A DNA stretch of 64,000 nt from Cymbomonas tetramitiformis (lineage: Eukaryota; Chlorophyta; Pyramimonadophyceae; Pyramimonadales; Pyramimonadaceae), in NCBI GenBank assembly GCA_001247695.2, contig LGRX02034703.1:1-64000 (forward strand). Direction: 5' to 3'. The position numbers were made by a program, and so were the translations under genes. Numbering within the stretch: position 1 is the stretch's first letter; each line of letters opens with the position of its first letter. This document shows positions 41,215 to 50,154 of the stretch, piece after piece. The notes below the pieces were generated by a model. It ran no database searches and had not been told where the DNA came from. It worked only from the letters and a program-made list of their open reading frames with translations.

Positions 41215-41700
41215 ATGCCAGTCAAAGGGGAAAAAATTACCAACCCAGATACACTTGAACGCCTTGCGAAAATGAGGGAGAAAGCTCTTGCCACTCGCCA
41301 AGCCAAAGCCAAACAAAAACAAGATGTCAAGATGGCCGAACAACTTAAGGAATCTCAGAAAGTTGCCGATGCCCAAGAGACGATCAAGAGAGCTACGACT
41401 AAGACTAAAGAACCCGAACCCGAACCCGAAAAGCAACCCGAAGAATCAATTTCGGAACCGGAAGTAGAACATGTCGTTGTCAAGAAACCAAAAGCCCTTA
41501 AGAAGAAACCGAAAAAGCAGGTTGTCATCGTTGAATCTGATAGCTCTCAATCGGAAGAAGAGCCTCAGGTTATCGTTAGGAAGAGTACCAGGCGTAAGCA
41601 AAGCAGAGTTCCATCGGAATCGCCACCACCTCGTAAAAGAGACGCTGAGATGGAACCGGGATATGACAAAGCTTACTCAAGTCTATTTCTATCATTATAG
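41215..41700 (+). CDS. Lys/Glu-rich DNA-condensing-like protein
   Basis: 161 residues with long charged helices (NPDTLERLAKMREKALATRQ), an EPEPEPE run and basic clusters (KKPKALKKKPKKQ). Low complexity prevents family assignment. The composition resembles histone-tail-like or virion core proteins that neutralise packaged DNA; that role is inferred. It ends three bases before the ATPase start, so the two genes form an operon-like pair. Confidence 0.6.
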   Translation: MPVKGEKITNPDTLERLAKMREKALATRQAKAKQKQDVKMAEQLKESQKVADAQETIKRATTKTKEPEPEPEKQPEESISEPEVEHVVVKKPKALKKKPKKQVVIVESDSSQSEEEPQVIVRKSTRRKQSRVPSESPPPRKRDAEMEPGYDKAYSSLFLSL

Positions 41701-41703
41701 TAT

Positions 41704-42636
41704 ATGCAGTTCCAAAGACTGAAAGATAAGAATTACAATATTAAGATTCCGAAGAAGAGTGCTTTTCCGATCGAGACTCCGGACGACTTTATTCAATTAC
41801 CGATGGTAACACTTGCAAATTCCAAACGCGGAGGTGCTAAAACAACAAGCCTTACTCATTTACTACGACTGATGCAATATAACAATGCATTGGAGAGGAT
41901 TATATTGGTCTCGCCGACATATGAGAATAACAAACACTATTTTGAAGATCTTCCTTTAGACGAGAGCGACGTGCTTGAACCTGAAATAGACGTGATACCT
42001 CAGATTGAAAACATTTTAGATGAAGAAGCCCTTGAATATGAATCATATGTTGAAAAAACAAAACGTTATAAAAGACTCATGGACATGTTACACAAGAGTG
42101 AAATGAGTGTGTACGAAATACCAGCCGACTTATTATTGGAATTTGCCGACGAAAACGATAACATTGCACCACCACAATACAAATACAAGGTTACCAATAG
42201 ACCACCATCTATTGCAATTTTCTTCGATGACTGTTTGGACTCGCCCGTGTTCAGGCCCAAATCGGGATTGGGCCGTTTCGTTATCAGTCATCGACATAAA
42301 GGTAAAACGAAGAATATGGGCTCGATCGGCTGCTCCCTGTTGTTTGCAACCCAAGCATATACGAGCAACGGGGCGGGACTTCAACGTGCTATACGATCAA
42401 ATCTGACCCACATCCTACTTATGAAAACCAAAAATCAAGATGAGCTAAAACAGATAAGTTCAGAATTAGGCGGTGAGGTTTCCCCCGAAGAATTTTATGA
42501 TGTCTTTAATCAGGCTGTAAAAGATAGATATGACTTTTTATTCATTGACCTTGCAAAGAAAGATTGTCACCCGAGTATGTTCAGAAAAAACTTCAATGAG
42601 TTTATTCTTCCCCGAGGTCAGAATCAACAATCATAG
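41704..42636 (+). CDS. FtsK/HerA-type DNA packaging ATPase
   Basis: 310 residues. Walker A is NSKRGGAKTTSL (about 39-50), Walker B is SIAIFFDDCLD (about 169-179), and a downstream LLFATQAYTSNG supplies the sensor Gln typical of the A32-like viral packaging ATPases. It would pump the linear genome into the capsid. It lies outside the capsid cluster, which differs from many Polintons. TTATAGTAT directly precedes the ATG. The 3' end overlaps the convergent 107-residue gene by 35 bp. Confidence 0.88.
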   Translation: MQFQRLKDKNYNIKIPKKSAFPIETPDDFIQLPMVTLANSKRGGAKTTSLTHLLRLMQYNNALERIILVSPTYENNKHYFEDLPLDESDVLEPEIDVIPQIENILDEEALEYESYVEKTKRYKRLMDMLHKSEMSVYEIPADLLLEFADENDNIAPPQYKYKVTNRPPSIAIFFDDCLDSPVFRPKSGLGRFVISHRHKGKTKNMGSIGCSLLFATQAYTSNGAGLQRAIRSNLTHILLMKTKNQDELKQISSELGGEVSPEEFYDVFNQAVKDRYDFLFIDLAKKDCHPSMFRKNFNEFILPRGQNQQS

Positions 42637-42925
42637 AGGATGTATTCAATTTATGCATTATTCTTTCATTGGCGTCTTTTAAACACTTGTGAACGTACTC
42701 TCTCACTTCAATGTTGACGTCACCGTCTCTTGTATCATGATCAATATCCTTTTCAAGATATAAGTGTGAGGGATACAGCAATGGTAGCAAAAAGAGTTGT
42801 CTCTCAAGTTCTTCGTCGCGGTAATTAGAATAGACTGATCCTAAATTTTCATAGCAATAATCGTAACAATTTTGAACGTGTTCATGGATGCTCAGTTCAG
42901 CGTTGATCAATGTGGAGATATTCAT
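42602..42925 (-). CDS. Small acidic protein, unrecognised
   Basis: 107 residues, mostly helical and acidic (NCYDYCYENLGSVYSNYRDE; IEVREYVHKCLKDANERIMH). No family is recognised. It has four Cys, not arranged as a zinc finger. Convergent with the ATPase, overlapping by 35 bp. CTTATATATGTAAG upstream of the ATG follows the common promoter pattern. Confidence 0.5.
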   Translation of the reverse strand: MNISTLINAELSIHEHVQNCYDYCYENLGSVYSNYRDEELERQLFLLPLLYPSHLYLEKDIDHDTRDGDVNIEVREYVHKCLKDANERIMHKLNTSSMIVDSDLGEE

Positions 42926-42977
42926 TCTTACATATATAAGATCTGGTATCCTTAAATGGTTGCATATGTCTATAAGT

Positions 42978-43029
42978 TGTCATAAAGTGAGATTTAATTT
43001 ACTATATATATCAATCTCTAATTATGACA
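42978..43029. repeat. 52/53-bp palindrome supplying the C5-methyltransferase start codon
   Basis: TGTCATAAAGTGAGATTTAA ... CAATCTCTAATTATGACA. The ATG of the methyltransferase is the ATG inside the final TTATGACA. Confidence 0.9.
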
Positions 43030-43668
43030 CCGACACGTGTCTTAGAGCTATTCTCCGGGACGGCATCGGTCAGCAAAGTACTTAAGGAAATCTATAAAAA
43101 TTGCGAAATTGTATCGGTGGATATACTGCCCGATCATGATCCAACTCATGTCGTGGACATACTAAGCTGGGATTACACCGTATATCCACCAAAGCACTTT
43201 GATATGATCTGGGCCAGTCCACCATGCACGGAATATAGTAAGGCCAAGAGATACCAACCACGAAATCTGGAGTTGGCTGATAGCATAGTTGAGAGAACAT
43301 TGCAAATCATTGACTACTTGAAACCTACATATTGGTTCATTGAGAACCCAGCAGATGGTGGCTTAATGAGACATAGACCGGTGATGCAACACATGAATAA
43401 ATACATCCACACATGCTGCTATTGTCGATATGGATTTGAATATCGGAAGGCTACCAATATTTGGACTAATCGGGAAGGGTTAGATTTGAAGATGTGTTTC
43501 AAACACAGCACACCGTGTCAATCAATGGAATTGTATGGGAAGCATATGAAGTCGGCTCAATATGGCCGAAGCTCGTGTGCATCCCATGGGATCGGGAGAG
43601 GCAGGGTTGAGAATGTGTATAGCATACCTCGTGAGTTGATCATAACTCTTGTCACTTTTAGAGATTGA
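43024..43668 (+). CDS. DNA (cytosine-C5) methyltransferase, compact
   Basis: 214 residues. Motif I is VLELFSGTASVSKVL (7-20) for S-adenosylmethionine. Motif IV is MIWASPPCTEYSKA with the catalytic Cys68 in a Pro-Cys pair. Motif VI is WFIENPADGG (Glu107). The C-terminal target-recognition part is short, so the enzyme is smaller than the 300-plus residues of bacterial C5 enzymes. It would methylate viral DNA, perhaps for self-protection, timing, or to mimic host chromatin. The gene starts inside one 53-bp repeat and stops inside the next, so it looks like a one-gene cassette. Confidence 0.85.
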   Translation: MTPTRVLELFSGTASVSKVLKEIYKNCEIVSVDILPDHDPTHVVDILSWDYTVYPPKHFDMIWASPPCTEYSKAKRYQPRNLELADSIVERTLQIIDYLKPTYWFIENPADGGLMRHRPVMQHMNKYIHTCCYCRYGFEYRKATNIWTNREGLDLKMCFKHSTPCQSMELYGKHMKSAQYGRSSCASHGIGRGRVENVYSIPRELIITLVTFRD

Positions 43669-43702
43669 TGTATATAGTAATATTAAGTTTCACTTTATGA
43701 CA
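43650..43702. repeat. 53-bp palindrome containing the C5-methyltransferase stop codon
   Basis: TGTCACTTTTAGAGATTGAT ... AGTTTCACTTTATGACA. It lies between convergent genes; the stop codon of the methyltransferase is at 43666-43668 within it. Confidence 0.9.
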
Positions 43703-43719
43703 AATGCATGTTACTTGTG

Positions 43720-46602
43720 TTAATCCATTAAATATACTTTACCGCGTCGTATGAATTTTACTTTAAATGGCCAATTGCCGGTAGTAGCTTCTATTCTTGT
43801 TCTCATAGTGGACACAAGATCGTTCCATAGTTCAACCCTCTTTCTCGATTTCTTCTCGTCCTCCGATTCTTCCTCGTCAATGAATTGGTATTCTCCATTT
43901 AACAACCCGAAGTCCTTGAAGAGCTCAGGTTTTCGAAATCCCAACAACGTTTTGTGTTCCTCCAAAATCTCCGGCACAACCTCATAGGTGTATCCCCGCT
44001 TGTCTTTGTATCTCACTTGCTTACCTATAGTAAATTTATCTCCGAACAAGTTGTGATAGATCTTACTTTGCAATGCATCACAATCTTGCTTTTGAGTCAG
44101 ATCGTACCCCTTTGCTTTCTTTGTCGGAAACATGTTGAAATACTCTTCATTGCATGTGTCACTCTCCTCTTGTGTCAAAGTCTTTTTTGAATCAATGACA
44201 TTCTTATCCAAGTTCTCAACCATTTCTTGAAACCTTTGTAACCACCACACCTTTGCTTGATCAGATCGTACCAGATTCACAAGAAAGTCATCTCCATTTT
44301 CTACCCTTTCTTTCATTTGTGCTTGGTCATATATCCAAAAGTAGCGAGCGACATTGAAGTGCTTCTTCAATAAGTGGTCAGCTTCGTAGTATTTCCTAAA
44401 GGTTTGTAGGTCATCCTTGGGCACTTCCAACATCTCATGAATTCTTTTGTAAACCTCACATGACATAGGGTCAAATTCTTGTGGAACCTCGGTTTCATCT
44501 TCTATTGGTTTCCTCAACCTTTGTGCTTTAAGATATTGGTTCTCAAAGACGAACCCCTGATTTCTCATTATATTGATGAAGTGAGCTCGTTTATTGGTGT
44601 TGTAACAAAGCTCCTTGTACTCAAATCGTGCCCGAGATTCTAAGTATTCCTCGGCCAATTCTTTTGGGATTGATGGCAACTTAAATAGTTCTAATCCCAT
44701 TGTGTGGGTGCTCTCCAAATCCTTTCTCACATCTTCAAGTGTCTTCGGGTTTGGTTTGTATTGTTGTTTGTAAAAGAACACATATACACATGTAATGTTC
44801 CTCTCACGCATGCATTGCTGAGCCATGCCTAATGGGTTAATGGTATGTTCTTTATATATTGCAAACACGGGACGTTTCATCTCTTGATTGTTGCTATCTA
44901 TCCCATACACCACTTTGGGACTATATATTATCCTTTTGGTGGTGTTGAAATTAGGTAGCTTGTCGGTCTTCTTGGTGATCAATACTAAATCGTCATGGTG
45001 TGGTTTTAAATATGCATACAATTCTTCGGCCAAGGTAGCGGAGTCCATTGGGATCAAGTACTTGTCTTGTTTTAATATCATCTTTCTAAGGTCTTCCTCT
45101 TTTTCAATCTCATAGATCGGAACACCCGAAAAATGTTTGTACTTGTTGTATATGAACATATACTCCTTGTTAATCGTATTCAAAAATTCAATAGAATCGT
45201 CACATATGTCTTGATCGGTTGCAATGTAATTCCTACTTGTATTTAGTACGTGTTTGAGATATGGGTAGATGTGACTCCTAATTGCATTCAAGGTTGTAGA
45301 CCCTATAAGATGGTCGTGTATAGAATTCCACTCATCCATGAAAATGGTGTACTCTTTCAAATCAAACCTACTCAACTTGCACAAGCTATCTAATTGTATG
45401 ACAATGTTATCTCCTTGCTTCAATGAGTCGTCCTCATCGTTGTAGATTTTACAATTGATCCCCGCCTCATTGAACTTTGTATAGTGATCTTCGGCCAGAC
45501 TCACTCTTGATACAATGCTTACAAACTTCATTCCATTTCGCTTTTCAAGATTGGCTTTAGTGTGATCCATGAATGTTGTTGTCTTCCCAGTGGCACAGCC
45601 CGATTTGATGATGTATGATGTATCAGGTGCTAAAATGTCCGATCCTTGGTTCTTTTGTAATTTGTCACGCCTTATGACATTATGAGGTTTGATCTTGTTC
45701 CTTGGAAGTGTTTTCATTTTATGATGATTGACGGCTATCTTCTTTTTTGCTTTGGAGAGTAGCCATGAGACTGAATCAAACTCATTGGGTTTGCATGCAT
45801 TCCATATCTTGATGTTGTTATCATGATCATACTTTGGTTTGGTCTTTGAAAATTCATCCCATTTTGTATTTTGATTCAATCCCTTCATGGCATTGGTAAA
45901 GAGCCGAAAATCTTGGTATGTATCAATGATATCATGAGGTAGCATGCTCAATATGTTATCAATGTCTTTATCGCTTAAGTCATAATACACCTCTCCTTCT
46001 TGAGTGTATTCCTCTTGAGGCTTGATCTCAAACTTTCCGGTTTTTTCATTTTTTTTAGAAGTGGATGTGTAAATGTGTTCCAACAAGAATTGCTTTATTG
46101 CTTCCGGCATTTCCTTGATGGATGTATCATGATAAACAGTGTAGTCCTTGTGGATAATACTTTTAGCTATATCATATATGTGTGAATGTGGTGCTACAAT
46201 ATATCTTTTATTTGAAATGACGTCAATTTCATAAGCACTCCTTGAACAAGGAAAATCCTTGTCATATTTGAAATACAAGTGGAATCCTCCTCTACAAGAT
46301 TGAGCGGTGTAGGTATTGAACACCCTTGGATCTTTTCCAAAAGCAAGAGTCCATGGATGATTATCCATATCCCATTTATTGGTATCCAAGTCTACCACAA
46401 TCATGTCGTTGACTTCACCACCAATGATACCAACATTGAAATTTTTGTTTGGCTCTATACCTTTGAATTGCTTCGTTTTGTCGGTATAGAAACCTTTACT
46501 ATCTTTATGTGGTTTTTTGGAATTGGCCATCAACTTAAACTTGATCATATCTTGAAGGGGACGAGTATCATCATACATAGTGACAACACTTTGGTGGGAC
46601 AT
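43720..46602 (-). CDS. AEP primase-polymerase fused to SF2/UL9-like helicase
   Basis: 960 residues from the ATG at 46602 (MSHQSVVTMYDD); the ATG at 46617 would place the TATACA box within the gene. N-terminal AEP prim-pol: MIVVDLDTN (Asp71, Asp73), RGGFHLYF (His108) and EIDVI (Asp127). A linking region about 205-240 (IDNILSMLPHDIIDTYQDFR) resembles the PriCT-type connector. The helicase part has Walker A KSGCATGKTTT (about 335-345), FVSIVSRVSLAEDH, and Walker B TIFMDEWNS (about 420), like herpesvirus origin-binding helicases. No SF3 helicase signature was seen. It would prime and unwind DNA during replication. The last 350 residues have no recognised domain. Confidence 0.85.
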   Translation of the reverse strand: MSHQSVVTMYDDTRPLQDMIKFKLMANSKKPHKDSKGFYTDKTKQFKGIEPNKNFNVGIIGGEVNDMIVVDLDTNKWDMDNHPWTLAFGKDPRVFNTYTAQSCRGGFHLYFKYDKDFPCSRSAYEIDVISNKRYIVAPHSHIYDIAKSIIHKDYTVYHDTSIKEMPEAIKQFLLEHIYTSTSKKNEKTGKFEIKPQEEYTQEGEVYYDLSDKDIDNILSMLPHDIIDTYQDFRLFTNAMKGLNQNTKWDEFSKTKPKYDHDNNIKIWNACKPNEFDSVSWLLSKAKKKIAVNHHKMKTLPRNKIKPHNVIRRDKLQKNQGSDILAPDTSYIIKSGCATGKTTTFMDHTKANLEKRNGMKFVSIVSRVSLAEDHYTKFNEAGINCKIYNDEDDSLKQGDNIVIQLDSLCKLSRFDLKEYTIFMDEWNSIHDHLIGSTTLNAIRSHIYPYLKHVLNTSRNYIATDQDICDDSIEFLNTINKEYMFIYNKYKHFSGVPIYEIEKEEDLRKMILKQDKYLIPMDSATLAEELYAYLKPHHDDLVLITKKTDKLPNFNTTKRIIYSPKVVYGIDSNNQEMKRPVFAIYKEHTINPLGMAQQCMRERNITCVYVFFYKQQYKPNPKTLEDVRKDLESTHTMGLELFKLPSIPKELAEEYLESRARFEYKELCYNTNKRAHFINIMRNQGFVFENQYLKAQRLRKPIEDETEVPQEFDPMSCEVYKRIHEMLEVPKDDLQTFRKYYEADHLLKKHFNVARYFWIYDQAQMKERVENGDDFLVNLVRSDQAKVWWLQRFQEMVENLDKNVIDSKKTLTQEESDTCNEEYFNMFPTKKAKGYDLTQKQDCDALQSKIYHNLFGDKFTIGKQVRYKDKRGYTYEVVPEILEEHKTLLGFRKPELFKDFGLLNGEYQFIDEEESEDEKKSRKRVELWNDLVSTMRTRIEATTGNWPFKVKFIRRGKVYLMD

Positions 46603-46669
46603 CTTTATTGTATACATGTACTTCTCTTTTCTTTAAGTAGTTTCTATACATGGACAAAACGAAAAAAAT

Positions 46670-46855
46670 CTATATTTGTAAGATTTTTTCTGCCTCCTTT
46701 TTCAGCCTATACTTTTCTCGTCTTTTGGCATTAATCTCATCCTTATGTAGGGCGTAGAATGTCCTTGAAGACTTTTTGACAAGCTCTCTAATTTTATCTT
46801 TATGGGCGTTTCTATATCGTTTTTGAGCGAGTTTTGAGGCCTCGCTACGAGCCAT
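46670..46855 (-). CDS. Small basic helical protein
   Basis: 61 residues from the ATG at 46855 (MARSEASKLAQKRYRNAHKD). The ATG at 46870 falls in the TATATA box. It has repeating Lys/Arg/Glu-rich helices (KRYRNAHKDKIREL; LHKDEINAKRREKYRLKKEAE) of a type often seen as short repeats in large DNA viruses, possibly DNA-binding. It precedes the primase-helicase gene in the same direction. Confidence 0.5.
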   Translation of the reverse strand: MARSEASKLAQKRYRNAHKDKIRELVKKSSRTFYALHKDEINAKRREKYRLKKEAEKILQI

Positions 46856-46897
46856 TATTGATATATACATGCAATATAACCTTTAAGTCTTTTTATT

Positions 46898-46950
46898 TGT
46901 CATAAAGTGAGACTTAGAATTACTATATACATCAATTTCTAATTATGACA
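46898..46950. repeat. 53-bp palindrome between primase and cargo regions
   Basis: TGTCATAAAGTGAGACTTAG ... CATCAATTTCTAATTATGACA. It follows the start of the 61-residue minus-strand gene. Confidence 0.9.
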
Positions 46951-47562
46951 AGGTCTTTAAGTTGAAATCGCAAAAAATTGAGCCGGAGATTTTTAGCTCC
47001 GAAATGGTCAAAATTGAATGTTACGAAGTGATATAAGGTACACTAAAACCCTAAAATATCCTAAAACCTAATATGCAATCTCATTAAACCCTAAGCAGTC
47101 AAAAATTGCTCAAACATGATCGGAAAACTCGAAAAATGACCCCAAAAAGGTCAAAATCGCAAAAAAAATTGAGCACGAGATTTTAAACCCTAAATGACCC
47201 ATATGGGGTTGTCATAAAGTGGGAATTAATATTACTATATACATCAATCTCACTTTATGACACCCGCGAAAAATACTGCCTAAAAATGGGCGAAAACAGA
47301 GCCTTAAAACGTCAAAAACTGCAGTCTGCAGATAGCGAAATTTCTCTACCTTTTTTTCAGAGTCTGAAATCGTATGACAGTACGTACAGTAACTGTGTCA
47401 TTTGCCGGACCGATTGCCGGACCGATTGCCGGACCGATTGCCGGACCGATTGCACGACCGTTCGGGGATTTTGAAAATACTTAGAAATTTCTTCTCGACG
47501 ATTCACTTTCGTTGCTGCGTCTGTTTATACTACTGTAAAACTTAGCAATATCACTGAGCAGT
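46951..47562. other. Non-coding segment between repeats with duplicated host-like words
   Basis: ATCGCAAAAAATTGAGC-like sequence occurs near 46967 and again near 47156. AAACCCTAAA-type words occur at about 47048, 47090 and 47185. A 12-bp unit (GCCGGACCGATT) repeats four times at about 47403-47452 inside a doubtful 62-codon frame. This may be the promoter region of the following GC-rich gene. Confidence 0.45.
47210..47262. repeat. 53-bp palindrome upstream of the GC-rich gene
   Basis: TGTCATAAAGTGGGAATTAA ... CATCAATCTCACTTTATGACA. This is the last internal copy before the right ITR. Confidence 0.9.
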
Positions 47563-48897
47563 ATGGCTTCTAACAGAACTGAACATTTTGGAAAATTTTG
47601 TTTTGTTGTTAAACCTGGAACGAATCAACGTTGGCACTACACCAGGGACTTCGGTCCGCCGCACCGTGTACGGAACGCTCCAAGCGGTGATGCGTTCTGT
47701 TGCCACTGGAGTGCTATCCCCGGATCGGACGAGTGGAGACAGTGTGAAGGAAAAGCTGGTTGTTCGGGTCAGCCCTTCTGCTCGTATGCACACTACAAGA
47801 AGACTATGCCCGTTATGTGCCCGAAGCACGCTCAGCCGGTGTACCAAGAGTTTTACGACTCGGATGACCAGAAAGTCTACAAAGACCTCACCGTCACGTT
47901 GGCGTCTATCACCTATGATGGTTTCGTTCAAAAGGCAAAGGCAGCTGTGATCAACAAGAAGAAGAGCAAGGCCCACGACAGTGCGAAGAAGTCCCGAGAG
48001 GAAACGCTGCGGATTGTAAAGATGGCTGACGAGGCGGAGAAGAAAGCCGCTGCTGAACGCATCAAGGTTGACGATACCCTCTACTTGACCCTCAACCAGT
48101 CCTCCTCCTCAACCGTCCCCCAGTATCAGCCCCTTTTATTATTGGAAGGAAACGCGGAGGACGTGGAAGAGGTCGGCGAGAAACTTGCTGGTGTGAAGTT
48201 TGACGACGCCGCGGGTAATTCGTCGGCAGAGGTGGAGGCACTCCGCGACCAGTCCGCCGTTCAGCTGCAGCAGATTGCCGAGCTCGAGAAGGCGGTGAAG
48301 GTTTCTGAAACGAAGAAAGCGAAGTGGGAGAAGGCCTACAACGTTCAGAAGAGTGCTAACGTCAAGTTGACGAAGGAGCGGGACGCATTGAAATCCGAGT
48401 TGGGCGATATCACCGTCCAGAACGAGCAGCTCAAGGCAGCCGACGAGGAGAAGTCCGAGCGTATTCTGGCACTCGAGGAGAACGTGAAGACGTTGCAGGA
48501 CGAGTTGGACTCCTACGAGACCGATTCGGATGACGACGGTGAAGACGAAGACGCTGACGACGACTCCGAGGACGCATCTGGTGCTGGCGGTGACGCTGCC
48601 GACGGCGACGCTGCGGACGGTACGGATGGTGAAGCGGGCGAGGGTGAAGGTGAGGAAGTGGGCTCGCAGGATTCGTCACGCTCAGGTGACACCGAGGAGT
48701 ACGAAGGCTACCTTGGGCAGCCCGTCACGAGCCCGGTGCGTGCGGAAGAAGTCCCGCATGTCGCATCGACGGCGAAAACAGAGCCGGAGCCGAAACAGCG
48801 TACCCAGAAGGAGAAGGAGAAGTTGGTAGGTATTGCATACCACGGCGAGAAGAAGTCCCCAACTACCCGCTCCAAAGCAAAGAAGACTTCAAAGTAG
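47563..48897 (+). CDS. GC-rich coiled-coil protein with Cys/His N-terminus (possible host-derived cargo)
   Basis: 444 residues, no family recognised. Residues 10-100 contain many Cys and His (FCCHWSAIPGS, CEGKAGCSGQPFCSYAHYKK, MCPKHAQP) that could bind zinc. About 105-175 is basic and helical. About 210-320 is a long coiled coil (VEALRDQSAVQLQQIAELEK). An acidic Asp/Glu/Gly stretch (about 322-375) and a basic tail (TTRSKAKKTSK) follow. Its GC-rich codon use is unlike every other viral gene here and like the host flank, so recent capture from the host is likely. Start 47563 is the first ATG of the open frame. It lies between a 53-bp repeat and the right ITR, with the adenine methyltransferase. 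The function is unknown. Confidence 0.7.
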   Translation: MASNRTEHFGKFCFVVKPGTNQRWHYTRDFGPPHRVRNAPSGDAFCCHWSAIPGSDEWRQCEGKAGCSGQPFCSYAHYKKTMPVMCPKHAQPVYQEFYDSDDQKVYKDLTVTLASITYDGFVQKAKAAVINKKKSKAHDSAKKSREETLRIVKMADEAEKKAAAERIKVDDTLYLTLNQSSSSTVPQYQPLLLLEGNAEDVEEVGEKLAGVKFDDAAGNSSAEVEALRDQSAVQLQQIAELEKAVKVSETKKAKWEKAYNVQKSANVKLTKERDALKSELGDITVQNEQLKAADEEKSERILALEENVKTLQDELDSYETDSDDDGEDEDADDDSEDASGAGGDAADGDAADGTDGEAGEGEGEEVGSQDSSRSGDTEEYEGYLGQPVTSPVRAEEVPHVASTAKTEPEPKQRTQKEKEKLVGIAYHGEKKSPTTRSKAKKTSK

Positions 48898-49410
48898 GTT
48901 CAATTATGCATGCACTTTTCGCATCAACACTTGCAATGGTGCAGTAGCGACGGTAGTTACGGCGTCATGCCGTCACAGTATATTTACATTTGTACAACAT
49001 TCGCAGCTTATGGCTGCCTTTTCAGTATAGAATAGTAGGATATATGTATGTATGTATGTGCCATAGTATATGAGGCACCTAAGACAATAGCTAATTGGTC
49101 ATGCCGGGTGCAAACCCTAAATTCGCAACATGTGACTGCAGCCTGATTAGTGCCCAAACTTTATTAGTGGGTTAGTAATTCACGGATGACTTAACATTTT
49201 TGCTCAGAATAGTGCATATGAATGTTTCAGAAGGTTGCATAGTGTTTAAGTAGCATATTGGTTCATATAAGGTAGCATACAGGGTCAAAACCCTGATACC
49301 AGAACATTGCGAAACGTCACCAGAACTAATTTTATAGGTTCAATTGCACGAATGCTTGAATATTATTGCTAATACTTAATGGTTCTTAATGTTATCGACA
49401 GTCTGGTATA
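48898..49410. other. AT-rich non-coding stretch after the GC-rich gene
   Basis: About 510 bp without a gene. It contains a (TATG)n run at about 49044-49058 and AAACCCTAAATTC near 49121, again a host-like word. Confidence 0.4.
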
Positions 49411-50121
49411 TCATATATTCAATAACTCCCGAGCCATATCATAATATTTCTTATCTAATTCAATTCCAATAAATCTGCGATTATCATTATTGCATACCTT
49501 ACCGACCGTACCGATGCCCATGAATGGATCTAATACTTTATCATTCTCATTTGAATAAGTTTTAACGATCCACTCTAATATACCATATGGCTTCGCCGTC
49601 GGGTGTTTGCTTTTGTGATTACCGTTCGCAATAGTTATCACTGATTTCGGAAATCGTTTCCCGTCCGATATTGTGTTAATTCTCGGACTGTTTCCAGTGT
49701 ACAGCTCAGTGCGTCTGCCCGGGACACGTGTGTACGGTTTACCGTCAGTCATCTGTGGATTATAAGTAGGTAACTTATCATAGAATACATACAGCATCTC
49801 GTGACTGCGTAGTGGCATCTGATTGCAATGATAAAATCCAGAACTGACCGTTTTCTGCCACACGATATCATATCTAAACATGTTCTCATTGCTGGATATT
49901 AACTTATGTCCGAACCGAGTCGTACAAAAGAATACATATGCCGTTCGGGGTTTGCCGATACGTTTCAATTGTTTCCATAATTTATCTAAATCAATAATCT
50001 GATTATCAAATTTACAAGCAGTTTGATTATAAGGCAAATCTAAAATAATTAAATCAATTGAGTTACTATCAATGTTCGGTAAAATGTCAAAACAATCTGC
50101 GTGGAATGTCTGGGTCGCCAT
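49411..50121 (-). CDS. DNA adenine N6-methyltransferase, beta class
   Basis: 236 residues from the ATG at 50121 (MATQTFHADCFDIL). Motif IV is LDLPYNQTA (28-35; Asp-Leu-Pro-Tyr in place of the usual Asp/Asn-Pro-Pro-Tyr). It precedes motif I, VLDPFMGIGTVG (about 202-213), which identifies the beta order of N6/N4 enzymes. GIELDKKYYDMA closes the SAM site. The chosen ATG lies one base from the ITR edge. The longer frame to 50160 would start inside the ITR and looks accidental. It would methylate adenine, possibly to mark or protect viral DNA. With the C5 enzyme it gives the virus two different modification chemistries. Confidence 0.9.
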   Translation of the reverse strand: MATQTFHADCFDILPNIDSNSIDLIILDLPYNQTACKFDNQIIDLDKLWKQLKRIGKPRTAYVFFCTTRFGHKLISSNENMFRYDIVWQKTVSSGFYHCNQMPLRSHEMLYVFYDKLPTYNPQMTDGKPYTRVPGRRTELYTGNSPRINTISDGKRFPKSVITIANGNHKSKHPTAKPYGILEWIVKTYSNENDKVLDPFMGIGTVGKVCNNDNRRFIGIELDKKYYDMARELLNI

Positions 50122-50154
50122 TAAGATATCGGAAGAGAAAAAGGAATCAAGTTT

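Noticed and set aside
47286..47474. 62-codon frame with a repeated Arg-Thr-Asp-Cys tail
   Set aside because: The repetitive part is a 12-bp DNA repeat. Length and composition give no coding support; more likely leader DNA of the following gene.
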